Below are positions 13,201 through 26,001 of a stretch of DNA of 64,000 nt, piece after piece (the first letter of the stretch is position 1; each line of letters opens with the position of its first letter). A program made the position numbers and the translations under genes. The notes beneath the pieces are model-generated. The model ran no database searches. It had not been told where the DNA came from and saw nothing but the letters and a program-made list of their open reading frames with translations. The DNA comes from Labyrinthula sp. Ha (lineage: Eukaryota; Sar; Bigyra; Labyrinthulida; Labyrinthulaceae), in assembly GCA_015227615.1 (NCBI GenBank), contig JAALGZ010000002.1, forward strand, positions 1,612,001 through 1,676,000. The letters are read 5' to 3'.

Positions 13201-15959
13201 TACCCAATATGACACAAAAATAGCACATTCCATCCACTTTAACTAAGATACCCATCCTGATAATTGGGTGCTAAGAACATAACATCTGAAGAGAAAACTA
13301 CACAGTAGTGAAATAATAATAAGTGGTTTTACTCAATTGCTTGAATATCCAAGGTCAGAGGAGTTGCCGGTATGAATGCTATTGAGAACCATCATTGAAA
13401 ATCTGCAGCTTTCCACTTACTGTTTAATATAGGGAGTGTTATTGAGAAGAAAATAAAGTCACACTTTTATAATTTATCTGTGCCTTCTTTGTCTGTATTC
13501 CTATCTCAATTTCCTTGCTATAAGCAGTGGTTGCATAACTGTTGGTTGATAAAATGAACAATCCTGTTCAATGGTTAATCAGTAAAGATTTAATGTGGAG
13601 AAAATATACTACTTAAGTTAATACTTGATAATATCTGCTGAGTTGAGACTATGATTATTTAATGGTTGTAGATATGAAGATGAATTACTAAACGAATCCT
13701 GATACACTTATTAATACTATTGATAGAATCTGAACAATAGGTTTTTTTATATATTCAAAGTGTACCAGATATTTCATTCAGAATAAATTAATATCGAGTC
13801 AACACCTCATCAGTCGTACTATAACCAGTAGAACAAAAGAAAACTACATATCTTGAAGGAACATGTCACCGGATTTTAGTTTCTTTCTGCACGGGAACTA
13901 GAAAATTGGTATTAAATATTCTTAGCCTTAAAGTTTTTCCTCTGAAATTTAATGCAAGGATCTCCTATTCTGGATCTGCTTGCTATTTAATTTTTAACAG
14001 CATCTTTATAAGATTATCCTTAATCCTACAAGTGTCCCCAAATATTGCAAAATCACCACCAATATTGAATTTTAATTTTTCTATCAGGATTATGGTTAAA
14101 GTACTCTAATTTATTGCACTCCACTTTTATTATTCAATAATTGTGTCTCTCAAAGTACAATATTTCAAAATATAAGATCAGAATCCAGTAAATTAAAAAC
14201 CATGGCAGAAAAGGGAACATAGAAGTGAAGGAAAATGTTAACGCTAAACTGAGCCCAATGGTTTGCTTATTTCTGCACTATTCTTAGGGAAATCTAACAG
14301 AAATTAAATTTAAAGGAAACTGAAGCTAGATGTCACTGTCAGTTCAAGTTTTCTACCTGATAACAGGCACACTGCCACACAAGATAATCGAAGAGGTGAA
14401 TTTCGTCAAGAATTGAAAACAAATATGACTCAACTGAAAACCAGTCCTACGCGAAGTAGAAGGAGTAACAAAGTTTGAGAAAGGTTTAGAGTTATTGTTC
14501 TTAAAGAAAACCTAAAACCTGTCTTGTTCCGGCTGAGAAATCCTTAACCCATTGATGAGATATATGGCAAGTTTCTTGCAGAATTATAGTTGTTCTACGG
14601 GAAATTTTAGTATATACCAAGCGGTGCTTATTAACATTTAAGTTATCACCTTTAAGCCCAAAAGAAAACCTCATAACTTTAATTTCTTTTTCACCTCGCA
14701 GAGTTCATTTTGTCCCCAAATTACTTAAGAAAAGTGTAATATAACTTTTATACCTTAACTATTGTTTAACTGAAATTAGAAAATAGTGTCTCTAAATACC
14801 TTATCCCTTCATGTTTCCTATTTTTCTGAGGTATGAAAGGTTGTAGTATGACCCGATTTTGTGCTCAACTAATCTAGTTAAGTCGAACATAATAATTCGA
14901 AGTACAAAAACCGTACCCCAATCTATCGAGTGACCTTTGGTTAAAGCCTCTGTTTGGTGGGTACAGAATACTCCGATCCTCTTGCGAAGAACGGTTACTT
15001 GCATGCTCTTTACTAAAAAAAATCATTTAGACGTAGCATTTAATGTTCTTTAGTTATTGCACAACACTAGTTTATTTATCTGCTCGGATTGGACTATCCA
15101 ACAATCAGACACTCCCAAAGAGGGGAGGTAAACTAACAAAGTGTGCTAGGCTTTAAACTAAATCAATTCAGGCTAGCTTTAGTGACTTATAACTCAATCC
15201 GAGGACAAGTTACTCATAAGAGGGTTTGTCAAAAACCCACAAAGCTTCCAAATACTTTCTTAAAAGTTTTTTATTACGTAGATTGATATTAGCCTAAGTC
15301 TCTTTACTCGTAATATGTCTAATACCTTATTTTCTTGTAACTTGTAGTGAGCTCTGCTGTTTTCTTGTTATTTTCTCAGAAAATATATTAAGATAAGCTA
15401 TGTCTTAATTTCCAAAAATATTTTCCTACTGTTATTACTATACTATCTGATGCTGTTATGGCAATCGATGACTGATTGATTATACACATGTATAAGTTTT
15501 TGCACAGAGAAGGACGGATATATATATATATGATCTTTTTCTGTTAGCTATTAAGAATCATCAACACTTGGAAGGTAACAGATAATGATGGGGCCTTAGC
15601 TCTCATGGTCCGAGTATTCTTAATTTCTTAAGGCTTCTATCTAGTTTTAAGTGGAATATTGTGTACACTCTAAATAGAAAACGATGACCGGTTTCCACAT
15701 GACTTTGCTCTGTTTAAATTAGGAAAAACATGTCCTAAATCCTTATTCATTTTAAATGAAGGCCTTTCTCAGGTAAACTTAATGTTAAACTTTCTCCTGT
15801 TTACTTTATTGTACTCATAAGAAAACTAGTTCTATTATTTGATCTTTAAGAGCAAGATAAAACAGATTCAGCTATATAGGCTAAAACAAATGCTAAATAA
15901 ATTTCCAAACTATGTTTTATTTATTTTATAGTTATAAAAGGGAACCAGAGAAACAGTTT
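7222..15959. other. Long non-coding region, 8.7 kb
   Basis: Only short chance-length ORFs (80 codons or fewer) are present. There are a few AT microsatellite patches (near 8040, 12190 and 15520) and one degenerate dispersed repeat at 15076-15510. I see no tRNA, rRNA or recognisable transposase. The size and lack of coding potential contrast with the tight gene packing on either side. Confidence 0.55.
15076..15510 (+). repeat. Degenerate dispersed repeat, copy 1
   Basis: Begins TTATCTGCTCGG, followed by a block of the form GGACTATCCAACAATCAGACACTC. Related blocks start at 44338 and 61109, in the same strand orientation. Similarity to the 61109 copy reappears further in: TTACTCATAAGAG (15211), the CTGCTGTT...CTTAATTTCC block (15354-15415) and the GATGACTGATTGATTATACACATG end (15468-15490). 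No terminal repeats or coding capacity are visible. It is probably a decayed transposable element or SINE-like family. Confidence 0.6.
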
Positions 15960-18900
15960 CTATGGCGTCACGGGGTTTGCTGGTACTTTTGGTTGAGAAA
16001 CAACCGTTCCAGCAGCATTGGCAGGAGTGAAAGATTGCAGAGAAACTGTTCTAAATTTACTTCCAGTCGTATCCAAGTTTGTTTGGTTTATATGTGAAAC
16101 TTCAATATTTGATGCTCTTCGAAAACGAGAGTAAAATGATCGACCAATAAACTGGGGTAAACTAGATTTTGACAATACTTCTTTCTGTGCTGAAGCAGCT
16201 CTAAAAGAAGGTGGATTTGTGCTCTTATTACGAATGAATAAACTATTCGAAGCTTCAGTCGTTCGAAATTCATCAGAAGAAACCTCTTCATATAAAAGTC
16301 CTTTCGCTTCTCCATTACTCCAAACCAGGTAAACAAATATACAAACCATACCAGAGATCAAACAAATATCATTAAAAATTTCAAATGATTTTGAGAGCTA
16401 AATTTTATTTTAAAAACTAAAACTTACATTTCCTTTCCTTGCACTTAATCTGTCCATTGTTGAAGTATAGTTTACACCAAAATATATATTTGCCACAGTA
16501 ATACCAATTGCACTGAAAATTAGGACAAGAGCCGCGTTTTCTATAGGTTTTATAATATCTTCTAAACTTATTCTTCTAGGATCATTAGGTGACATCTTAG
16601 AAGAAGAAATTTTGCTAAAAAAAATTATTATAATAAGAAAAATACGTTGGATACATTTTATCAAGCATAACAGCTCTTCGAAATAAAAGAATTACATAAA
16701 ATACAAGTCCTGCAACTAAAGCTGCTGTTAATGCATACAAGTAATAAAAAATATTTGAATATATTCTTCCATTTGAAACTATTCTAGCAAGTGTATACCA
16801 TAGCATATTCAATCCAACTGTGAATTGAAATATTCGAATATATAAAATAACTCTTTTTCTCTGATTTTGAGCTTTTTTTCTTAAGACTGCAGATGCAGAA
16901 AATGAAACATAAACCCAAGCTATTGAAATTTCAATAAACTGTATCATAGCTAAAGATTCTAAAATAGCTTGAGAATAAGCAAAAGTATCGCCAACAGTAT
17001 TGTAATTAATATGAATACTCTCATAAATTTCTAGTGCAGCTATACCAAAAAATGATGAAGAACCTGTTGGCTCAGGAATTTCATATTCTGTTTTAAGTTT
17101 TCCATCTAAATATGAATAAACATCATCAAAAGGATTAGTTTCATAAAAGTTAAAATCAAAATCGCCAACAATGCTTGTTTGTCTTCCAATGTAAACTTCA
17201 TTCAGCTTAGTTAGGTCTTTGAAAAAATTACCTAACATAATTCCAGTTGATGCATAAACAAGTAAATTAGTGAAAAAGAGAGATGAAAAAGTCCAAGATG
17301 TCTTATGTGGAACTTCCCAAACAAAACCTAAAAATTTCAAAAGAACAAGAATATACTATTTTGCTTGAAAAACATTTTGTAGTCATAAAACAAGTAGAAA
17401 ATAACACATAGACAAGTAGTTCCCACAACAAACAACAAAATATCAACCACAAGGGTGAAAAGTGCTGTTTGATCTGCACCAACTTCACTACTTGGTAATT
17501 CCCGACACATGTATCCCACACAAGTACAAATTGAGTTTACTTCATTTATTGTTGCTTCAAATAGATTGCTCTATAAATAGAAAATTTAAAAAGTATATAC
17601 GTACGGATGATGTTTATTTCTGCAATACAAGTATACAGCTGAGTTACATCCTGCAGCTAAAACTGCCAAGGGATTCTCAAAACACTCACTGTAAGGATCA
17701 TTTGGATCTACTAGTTCAGCAGTACTAGAAGTACTTGAAATAGGTTCAGACGAAATAGAAATAGTGAAAGACCCTATAACTTGATAAAACTCTTCAGTAT
17801 AATATTCAGGCTGTATATTATTAAAAATAAGAAAATACGTTTGTTGGAAATACTTCAAGAAGAAGAGGGCTTCCCAAATTGGAGGAAAACTTGAAAGAAG
17901 TTCCTGAAAGGTTGACAGGATTCATTACGATAACACCTTCTTCTAAAGAAAATTCATAATCAAATTTTGTTTGTGTTTGGTTTAATAGTTCAGCATTTGA
18001 AGGATCTTGAATTCTCAGAGTCAAACTAGGAGGAAAACGTGGAAGTCGTATTTCTATATTTTCAGCTGTTAAAGTTCTGTTTATTAATTGAGTATATTCT
18101 TCAAGAAAATTACTTTCCAAGAATATTTCATACTTTAAATCTTCTTCAAAAGTAAATAAATACGTTTGAGATATAGCTGCTAAAATATCACCCTCAATTT
18201 CTGTTATACTATTTAAATCTATTTCTGTAGGGGAAATAACTGAATATAATACTAAAAATATAAAACAAAAAATTATAATACAAGTAGCTTCTTGGGATAG
18301 CGAACTATTTTCATTACCAATAGCGTCAATTTCAAAAATATAATCATCACTTTCAGTTGCCTGAAAAAGAAGTCTAGCTGAAAAATCACTTTCGGAAGTT
18401 CCAAAATTTGTAGCTAAAACAGCACCCTAAAAGTTCGAAAAGTATAAAAAATATACATTAGGAGACCGAACATAAATTGCAGTATTAAGTAAATCTTCCT
18501 GAATTGAATTATTACTGTAAGTAAATATCTGATAAAACTTTTCTTTTACAAGTGATGCACTAAATCCACTTCTTCCTGAAGGTTGATCCAGAATAATTTG
18601 AAGAGGTTTTTCAATAGGAATAGAATCTGCTGATATAGGAATTACTGAAAACCTAAAATTTCCACTTTGTGCAGAAGAAATAGCTGAGACTTCTGCAACA
18701 TAACTATCGAGATCATTATCATTTTCTATGTTTAATACCTATATAATAAAATACAAGAGAAAAGTACCAAAACAGCATCTAGTGAGTTTGGTCCAATATC
18801 ATCAACAACACGAATAACTTCATTTGGTCTTTTCCAAAGAGTTAATACAGGATCTATTTGAATAAATCCATCTTCATCGAAAATAGTTTCTGCAAATAAT

Positions 18901-19391
18901 ACTTTAAACCCAGGTTCAGAAAATTGGAGATGAAAATAAACTGTTTCTCCTTCAGCTAAAAAGAAAAATTCAGAAAATAGATCCCCCTATAAGTATTATA
19001 CGGTACAGAAAAAATACCTTAATAGGATGTAGATTGTTGGAAAATATATCTTCATCTTGTTTAAGAAGAGTGTTAAGCTAAAACTAAATACAAATAAAAA
19101 ACATACTATTAAAGTTCCAACAGGAACAAATATAAGAAACAAGATTATTAAGATTTCACGAAAAGAAAGGGAGTTTAACACCCCTTTTATCTCTATTCTA
19201 TCTCGAAGACTCTTGTGATTCTTTACCGGCTTTTGCTGAGCAGAAGCACTCGTTTGATGCTCGCCCAGGGAAGCATTTGGTTTTTTCATATCACGAAATC
19301 TACGAAGAACATCCTTATTACTTTCTGTTCGTATTTCACCAAGCATTTTTTTAACATTAACATCTTTTCCATTTGGCGTTAATGTTTGCAT
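15960..19391 (-). CDS. Multi-exon 8-TM membrane protein, family copy B
   Basis: Exons on the minus strand: 19391-19107, 19077-19018, 18986-18768, 18738-18457, 18426-18282, 18251-17839, 17810-17601, 17570-17357, 17327-16646, 16614-16428, 16397-15960 (1,044 aa). Introns are 28-31 nt, GTA...AG. Exons 2-9 have exactly the same lengths as in copies A, C and D. For intron 7 the second of two overlapping GTA donors (17600) must be used to keep frame. Topology matches copy A: a cytosolic tail with ESNKDVLRRFRDMK, TM1, a large ectodomain, the CTCVGYMC cysteine cluster, then seven TM segments and a C-tail carrying INQTNLDTTGSKF, a motif conserved across copies. Intact, with no frameshift or premature stop. 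First gene of the B-C-D head-to-tail array, 3.2 kb from C. Function unknown. Confidence 0.88.
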
Positions 19392-22300
19392 CTTGTCTAA
19401 TAGTATTTATTGTACTTTGAATGACAAAATTGCGGGATATAATTTATCTGTTACACTTATCGGTATTGTCATAACGTAATTTAACATTAGTTTCAATAGG
19501 GAATTATGTCTTCCATTGAATTTGAAGTTATCTCTAAGAGAGGGATTTGTATTGAAAACTATATATAAGAAAACAAAGATCTATTCGTATATATATAGAA
19601 TGTTTTAAATCTAAGGATATATATTTTTTATTTAAATTGAAGAAAATCTGTGCTTTGGTAGGTAAACAGAGTTATTTCAAGAAATGAAACATGGGCAGGT
19701 AGTAACTTAGACGCGACCATGTGACAATTTTATGAATGAAACTGAGAAAATTGAAAAACTGCAATTTATTTCTAAAAAAAATGTTAATCTATTAAATTTA
19801 CTGGTAATACCATTTAACTTTCTGGTACTCCTCTCTATCTCTTGAAAATCTTCTGAAGCAGGTATACGTCAAACTAACAAACATTTTACCTTTCTTAATA
19901 TAAGAGCCATATGTCAAAAATTTCATCTTCCTATCATTATGGGTTATTAAAATATGAATGTTTGCTCTTTCTACTTCGACCAGAAGTCAAACATCAGAGA
20001 GAACTATTCCATTTTAATTTGCAGCAGAAAATGTAAAGCTCTAATGTTTTCATCCTGTTACAGTTTTTGTTATATTTGCATTCTTCAGTTTTTGTCTAGT
20101 TGGCCCAGATCTTTCGGACTTGACATCAATTCAAATAAGAAATTACCCAAAGAATACTATTCCTGATGTATTAACTCGATATGACATTTCCATAGTGCTA
20201 AAATTTAAAATAACTAATAACATGGAACATGTATTTGAAATATCACATTAGTAACACCGAAACCAGAAGTAGTAAGATATTAAGCAGTGGAATATTGTGG
20301 AAAGGGGCAAGCTTCCCGGTAGACCCAATATCGGGCTTACAATTCCCGATACACCACCTCGGTAAACAATATAACTGTATATATCACTTTAGTGTCAAGA
20401 ACAACTTTTTTCTTAAAGGCTTTGATATAGAAATAAAAAAAATCTTAAAGGTTGCAACTATTGTAAAAAACTGTTTCATTAAAACTTGCGCAACCTTGTG
20501 CAGTTTAATGACTCTAAATACTCTCGTGTTCTATACCTAGGAAAACAAGAAAATAAAAATAACATGATTAAGCATAAAACAATGTGAGTGGAGGTTTAAA
20601 GCTTAGAATGTCCAACTGCTTCAGTTCTTAAAATATTTTATGTACGATTTCTTCCATAGGATCTCAGCAAAATCTTTGAATTTAGCTTCTAAGAGATTAA
20701 GAAAAGAATCTACCCAAGTAGCGAACGCTGTTTCTTGGAACCAAACCTCTTTGGGGGTTTGATACTATTTGTTCATAATCTTATTTAGTAAGTATTAACA
20801 TGGATAAGTCTATCCAGAGCCTATATATAATACTAAGCTTCTTTCGTTGGGAAGGAACCCATGCTAGTGCAATGACACAATTATTTTTCAGGTGAGAGAT
20901 GGGTTTGGGTTTTAACCACTCATGCGAATATGCTCTTATGTAATTGGAAGGTAGAAAAATTATAAAAATAAGAGCGGAACGCTATGTAGAGCTTTGGCAG
21001 GACTTAGATTTCTAGTGAGAGTAGAGAAGTTAATAACTCGAATCATATCCTACAAGCCTTCCAGCCAACCCTGGTGTACCAGTTCTTAAGCTCTGCCAGT
21101 ATCAAAAGATACAAACACTTTCCTTCGTCAAACACGATTAGAAACTTCTGGATACTGGAAATTAAATTTCTTGGACATTAGGAGGTCTTTCTTACGCAGT
21201 TACATGTCCGGAATGTTATTGAATAGTTTATGAATTGTTAGCTCCATATACAGAAAAGGGAAGGGAGGTAGCTGTCACCAGAGCGACAAGAAATAACCAC
21301 AGGCTGTGATAAATTGCCTCGCTCTTCTTCTTCCATCGTGTATGGGGCTTTGTTTTGCTTCTACTACAATCGGGGCATTCAAGGGTTCAGGTACTTGATA
21401 TTTTTCTGTCATTGTGCCCAATCTTGTTGTCTTGGTTATAATTCTTGCAAACTCGGCAAGGATGTAGTTCCTCAAATGGCGCTCATACTGGTAACTATTT
21501 CTTGCACTCGCATCTATAATCGGCATCAACACCATGTTAAGTATGTTGCTACGTTTTAAAGTCGAATAGTGTGTGCCAACCATATAAGTGCTTAGTGGTA
21601 GGGTGCATTCTGAGAACATTACGCAAAGAAAAGTAGAGAATTTGAATTTTCAATCTTACTCAAACCAAGTTCTGGAAGTTTTGAGAATTCCCAAAAATTC
21701 TTCACAATTTCTCATTCGATTCTCAAAACATATCTCGAATATTGCTATAAGGGTAATATGAATTATTCTGTATGTAAACCAATGTAGATGCAACAAGATT
21801 GTATAGCAATTGAAATTTTCTAAGATGTATAAATTTCCTGAATCATATATTGATCTCGAAAATAGTATTATTTTTTGCGGTGGGCTAGAATATAAAGCGC
21901 ACTAAGGGTCGGTAACTAAGGGAATCGATATATTGACCATGTGAAGTAATTCTCAGTTAGCCTCTCAAAAGTTATGGGTCATCGCTCAAGAAGCCTGCGA
22001 GACTTATCATCTCACCCAATTGCCGTGAAACTTTCTCTGAAATCGCTTGATATCTCTCAGAGATATCATGCTACGCACCTACTTGGTAATGCATTCTCAA
22101 TACGGAAACCGCATACTTGACACTTAGCATTGTAAAAGGAGTGAAGCTTCCTGGCCGCAATCCTCTGATATTTCTCTTCTATGTCGAGATCAAGCTTTTG
22201 TAAAAAATAATAATTAAAGCAAGACTTAATTTCTAACATAGTTTTTATATTTTCATTTTATCCAGAGTTTAGCGCATGGCCTGAAATTTATCTTAAATAA

Positions 22301-22567
22301 TAGAAGTGATGGTTTATACAAAATATAGTACGGGGATTTAATTATAAAGTTATAGATACATTTGGTTTATTCACACAAGAACCATGAACAGGTAAATCTT
22401 AAAAGAGTTAGAAATAACTCTTACCATAGAGCAACAGTAAATGTACAATCTAGCAATGGATTATCAACCAACTAAAGAAATAATTTTATATTAAGAAAAA
22501 CGTCCAACTTATACAATTTTAACTAAATTCTATTTAGTATAGTACATCCGGAAAAATAGGAACAAAA
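19392..22567. other. Spacer between copies B and C, 3.2 kb
   Basis: Contains the upstream region of copy B. TAACGTAATT at 19472-19481 also occurs upstream of copy A (551-560), in the opposite gene-relative orientation. ORFs of 103 and 114 codons (20229-20540 +, 21275-21619 -) are within chance expectation for this composition and show no recognisable domain. No remnant of a further family copy is visible. Confidence 0.5.
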
Positions 22568-25500
22568 TCAATAACTTTCCTCTAAACTTGGAATCTGAAC
22601 CTCAGAAATAGATCCGGAGTTTGAAGCTGGAGGTGCAAAGTTTCTTGAAGGACTAATATAGAAATGACTACCTGGGGTATTAATCCTTGTTTGGTGTATA
22701 CTGGAAACTTCATAAAGTGTGGATTTATCGAATCCATTGTAGTAATGCTGCCCGACCATTTGCGGCATTGAAACTACTGATAAACCATTTCTCTGTGTCA
22801 AAATATTATGAGAAGAATTTTGCTTTGTACCAGTTTTGAAAAAATATGAAGTCCGTTTAACTTTCTTGGTTTGAATCTCTTGTGATGGATTATCTTCAAA
22901 CAATAATTCTTTTGCTTCTCTATCTGTCCAAACTAAATATAAATGCGTGCAAACCATTCCAGCAATTAAACAGAATTCATTAAATACTTCAAAAGTCTTC
23001 GAAACCTAAAGTTAAGAAAAAAAGCAAAGGTACATTTTCATTTCTAGCCCTAAGTCGATCCATTTTTGAAGTATAGTTGACTCCAAAATAAATATTTGCA
23101 ACAATTATTCCTGTTATACAACAAATAAGTACAATACCAGCATTTTCTACTGGTCTAATTAAATCTTCTAACTTTTTTCTCTTTGGAGATTTAGGTGATA
23201 ATGTAGAAGAAGTAAGTTCACTAAAATAATATATTTAAGAGAAAAGAATACCTTCGATATAATCTATCCAACATAACAGCTCTTCGAAACAAAAGAATTA
23301 CATAAAATAATAAACCAGTAACTAAAGCAGCTGTTAAAGCATACAAGTAGAAAAAAGCACTTGAATATATTTTTCCACCTGTGATAAATTTTGCAAGAGT
23401 ATACCATAGCATATTCAAACCAACTGTAAATTGAAATACTCGAATATATAAAATGACTCTTTCTTTCTGGTTTTGTGCTTTTTTTCTTAAGACTGCAGAT
23501 GCAGAAAATGAAGCATAAATAGAGGCTATAGAAATTTCTATAAACTGTATCATTGCTAAAGATTCTAAAATTGCTAGAGAATAAATGAAAGTATCACCTA
23601 TTCTTCTAGAATTTATATTTATATTGTCGTAAATTTCCAGTGCTGCCTCATTAAGATATGGTAAAGAATCTGAAGAAAGAACATTTTCTTGCTCTATCAC
23701 AAGAGAAATATCTAAATAAGAATAAACTTCATCAAAAGGATTATTTTCATAAAATAAAGTATCTGATTCACCAAAAAATGAATCTTGCCTTCCAATGTAT
23801 ACTCTGTTCATTTCATTTAAATTAAGAAAAAAATTTAGTAGAATAATCTTCATAGAAGCATAAATAATTAAATTTATAAAAAATAGAAGAGAAACAATCC
23901 AAGATATTTTTCGTTGAATTTTCCAACGAATACCTAAAGTTTAAAACAAAAGAAAGAAAATACCATGTTTGGTGAAAAATACAATGTAATCATAGAATAA
24001 GTAGAAAATTAAAAACAAACAAATAATTGCAACAACAATAGCAAGTATATTGAAAAGTTTTGATACATTTGCTGTTTCCTCTGATAGTGATCCACTCATA
24101 GGTAATTCCTGACACATATATTCTACACAACCACAAATGGCGCCAACTTGCTCTACAGTTCCTTCAAAAATATTTACCTAATATAAAATAAGTGGAAAAG
24201 AGAATACAAAAGGATGAAATTCATTTCTACAGAATATGTATACAGCAGAATTACATCCTGCAGCTACAAGTTCAAAAGGGTTTTCAAGACATTGGCCGTA
24301 TGGATCAATTGGATCTACTAGTTCAGCAGTACTAGAAGTGCTTGAAATAGATAGAGAAGAAATAGAAATAGTAAAAGATCCAATAACTTGATAAAACTCT
24401 TCAGTATAATATTCAGGCTGAATATTATTAAAAATAAGAAAATACGTTTGTTGGAAATACTTCAAGAAGAAGAGGGTTTCCCAAATTGGAGGAAAACTTG
24501 AAAGAAGTTCCTGAAAGGTTGACAGGATTCATTATGACAACACCCTCTTCTAAAGAAAATTCATAATCAAATTTTGTTTGTGTTTGGTTTAATAGTTCAG
24601 CATTTGAAGGATCTTGAATTCTCAGAGTCAAACTAGGAGGAAAACGTGGAAGTCGTATTTCTATATTTTCAGCTGTCAAAGTTCTGTTTATTAATTGAGT
24701 ATATTCTTCAAGGAAGATACTTTCCAAGAATATTTCATACTCTAAATCTTCTTCAAAAGTAAATAAATAAGTTTGAGATATAGCTGCTAAAATATCACCT
24801 TTAATTTCAGTTATACTATTTAAATCTATTTCTGTAGGAGAAATAACTGAATATAATACTAAAAATATAAAACAAAAAATTATAATACAAGTAGTGTCTT
24901 TAGCAAATATCTCTCCATCGTGTCCAACCGCTTCAACCTCAAGAATATGATTACCAGTTTGAGCTGCTTGAAAAAGAAGTCTAGCTGAAAAATCACTTTC
25001 TGATGTTCCAAAATTTGTAGCTAAAGTAGCACCCTAAAAAATATACAATGTCAAGAATATACATCAGGAGAACGAACATAAATTGCAGTATTGAGTAAGT
25101 CTTCCTGAATTGAATTATTACTGTAAGCAAATATTTGATAAAACATTCTTTCTTCAAGTATTGCATTGCGTCCATTTCTTCCACCAGGACCACTAAATTC
25201 CAATTGCACAGGACTATTAATTGGTAAAACAATTTCTGAAATTTCAAGTAATGTAAATGTTAAGTTTCCACTTTGGGAAGAAGAAATTGCTGAAATTTGT
25301 GCAACATAGCTATTGAGATCCATATCATTTTCTATGTTCAAAACCTGTGATTTATATAGAAAAGAAAAAAATATACCACAACTGCATCAAGTGAGCTTGG
25401 TCCAATATCATCAACAACGCGAATAACTTCATTTGGTCTTTTCCACATAGTTAATACAGGATCAACTTGAGCAAATCCAGCATTGTCCAGAACTGTTTCT

Positions 25501-26001
25501 GTAGATATAATTTTAAATCCAGGTCCAGAAAATTCCAGCTGTAGATCAACAGTTTTTCCTGCAGATAAAAAAAAAGTTTGGGTAATAGAACCACTCTGAA
25601 AATAATATTAAATTGAACTAAAATACCTTTATAACTTGTAAATCACTTGAAAAAACTTCCTCTGTGCGGCTCAAAATTGTATTTAACTAAGAGTGAAACA
25701 GTATCATAAAATATACCGATAATGTTCCTACAGGTACAAAAATAAGAAATAGAATTATTAATATTTCACGAAAAGAAAGACTACTCAGAACTCCTTTTAT
25801 TTCTATTCTCTCTTTAAAATTACTGTAACTCTGCACTGATTTAGAAGGTGAAGAAACAGTTGGTTGGTTATCAGATAACACATCATTTTCTCTTTTAAGT
25901 TTCCTAAACCTACGCAAAATATCCTTATTGCTCTCACTTCCTGTTTCTTGAAGCATCCGCCCTGGACTTACGTTCTTCTTAGTAGGAGTTCTTGTTTCCA
26001 T
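22568..26001 (-). CDS. Multi-exon 8-TM membrane protein, family copy C
   Basis: Exons on the minus strand: 26001-25717, 25686-25627, 25595-25377, 25344-25063, 25033-24889, 24858-24446, 24417-24208, 24177-23964, 23933-23252, 23220-23034, 23005-22568 (1,044 aa). Introns are 28-32 nt. Same architecture as the other copies; N-tail motif ESNKDILRRFRKLK. It is the most divergent copy around TM2-TM3: the juxtamembrane cysteines read CGCVEYMC, the segment VPHK of the others is IQRK, and TM3 lacks STGI. Exons 6-7 are nevertheless almost identical to B and D, and the exon 4-5 boundary with its intron is identical to A and D. This is a conversion-type mosaic. Intact, so presumably functional. Function unknown. 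Confidence 0.87.

Noticed and set aside
13039-13233. 64-codon minus-strand ORF with protein-like composition
   Set aside because: Too short to separate from chance, with no flanking exon joined by a 27-32-nt intron found.
20229-20540. 103-codon ORF on the plus strand
   Set aside because: Within chance length, composition like the surrounding non-coding DNA, no motif.
21275-21619. 114-codon ORF on the minus strand in slightly GC-richer DNA
   Set aside because: About this many codons without a stop is expected a few times by chance in 64 kb of this composition. No recognisable domain, and an 81-codon ORF overlaps it on the other strand.
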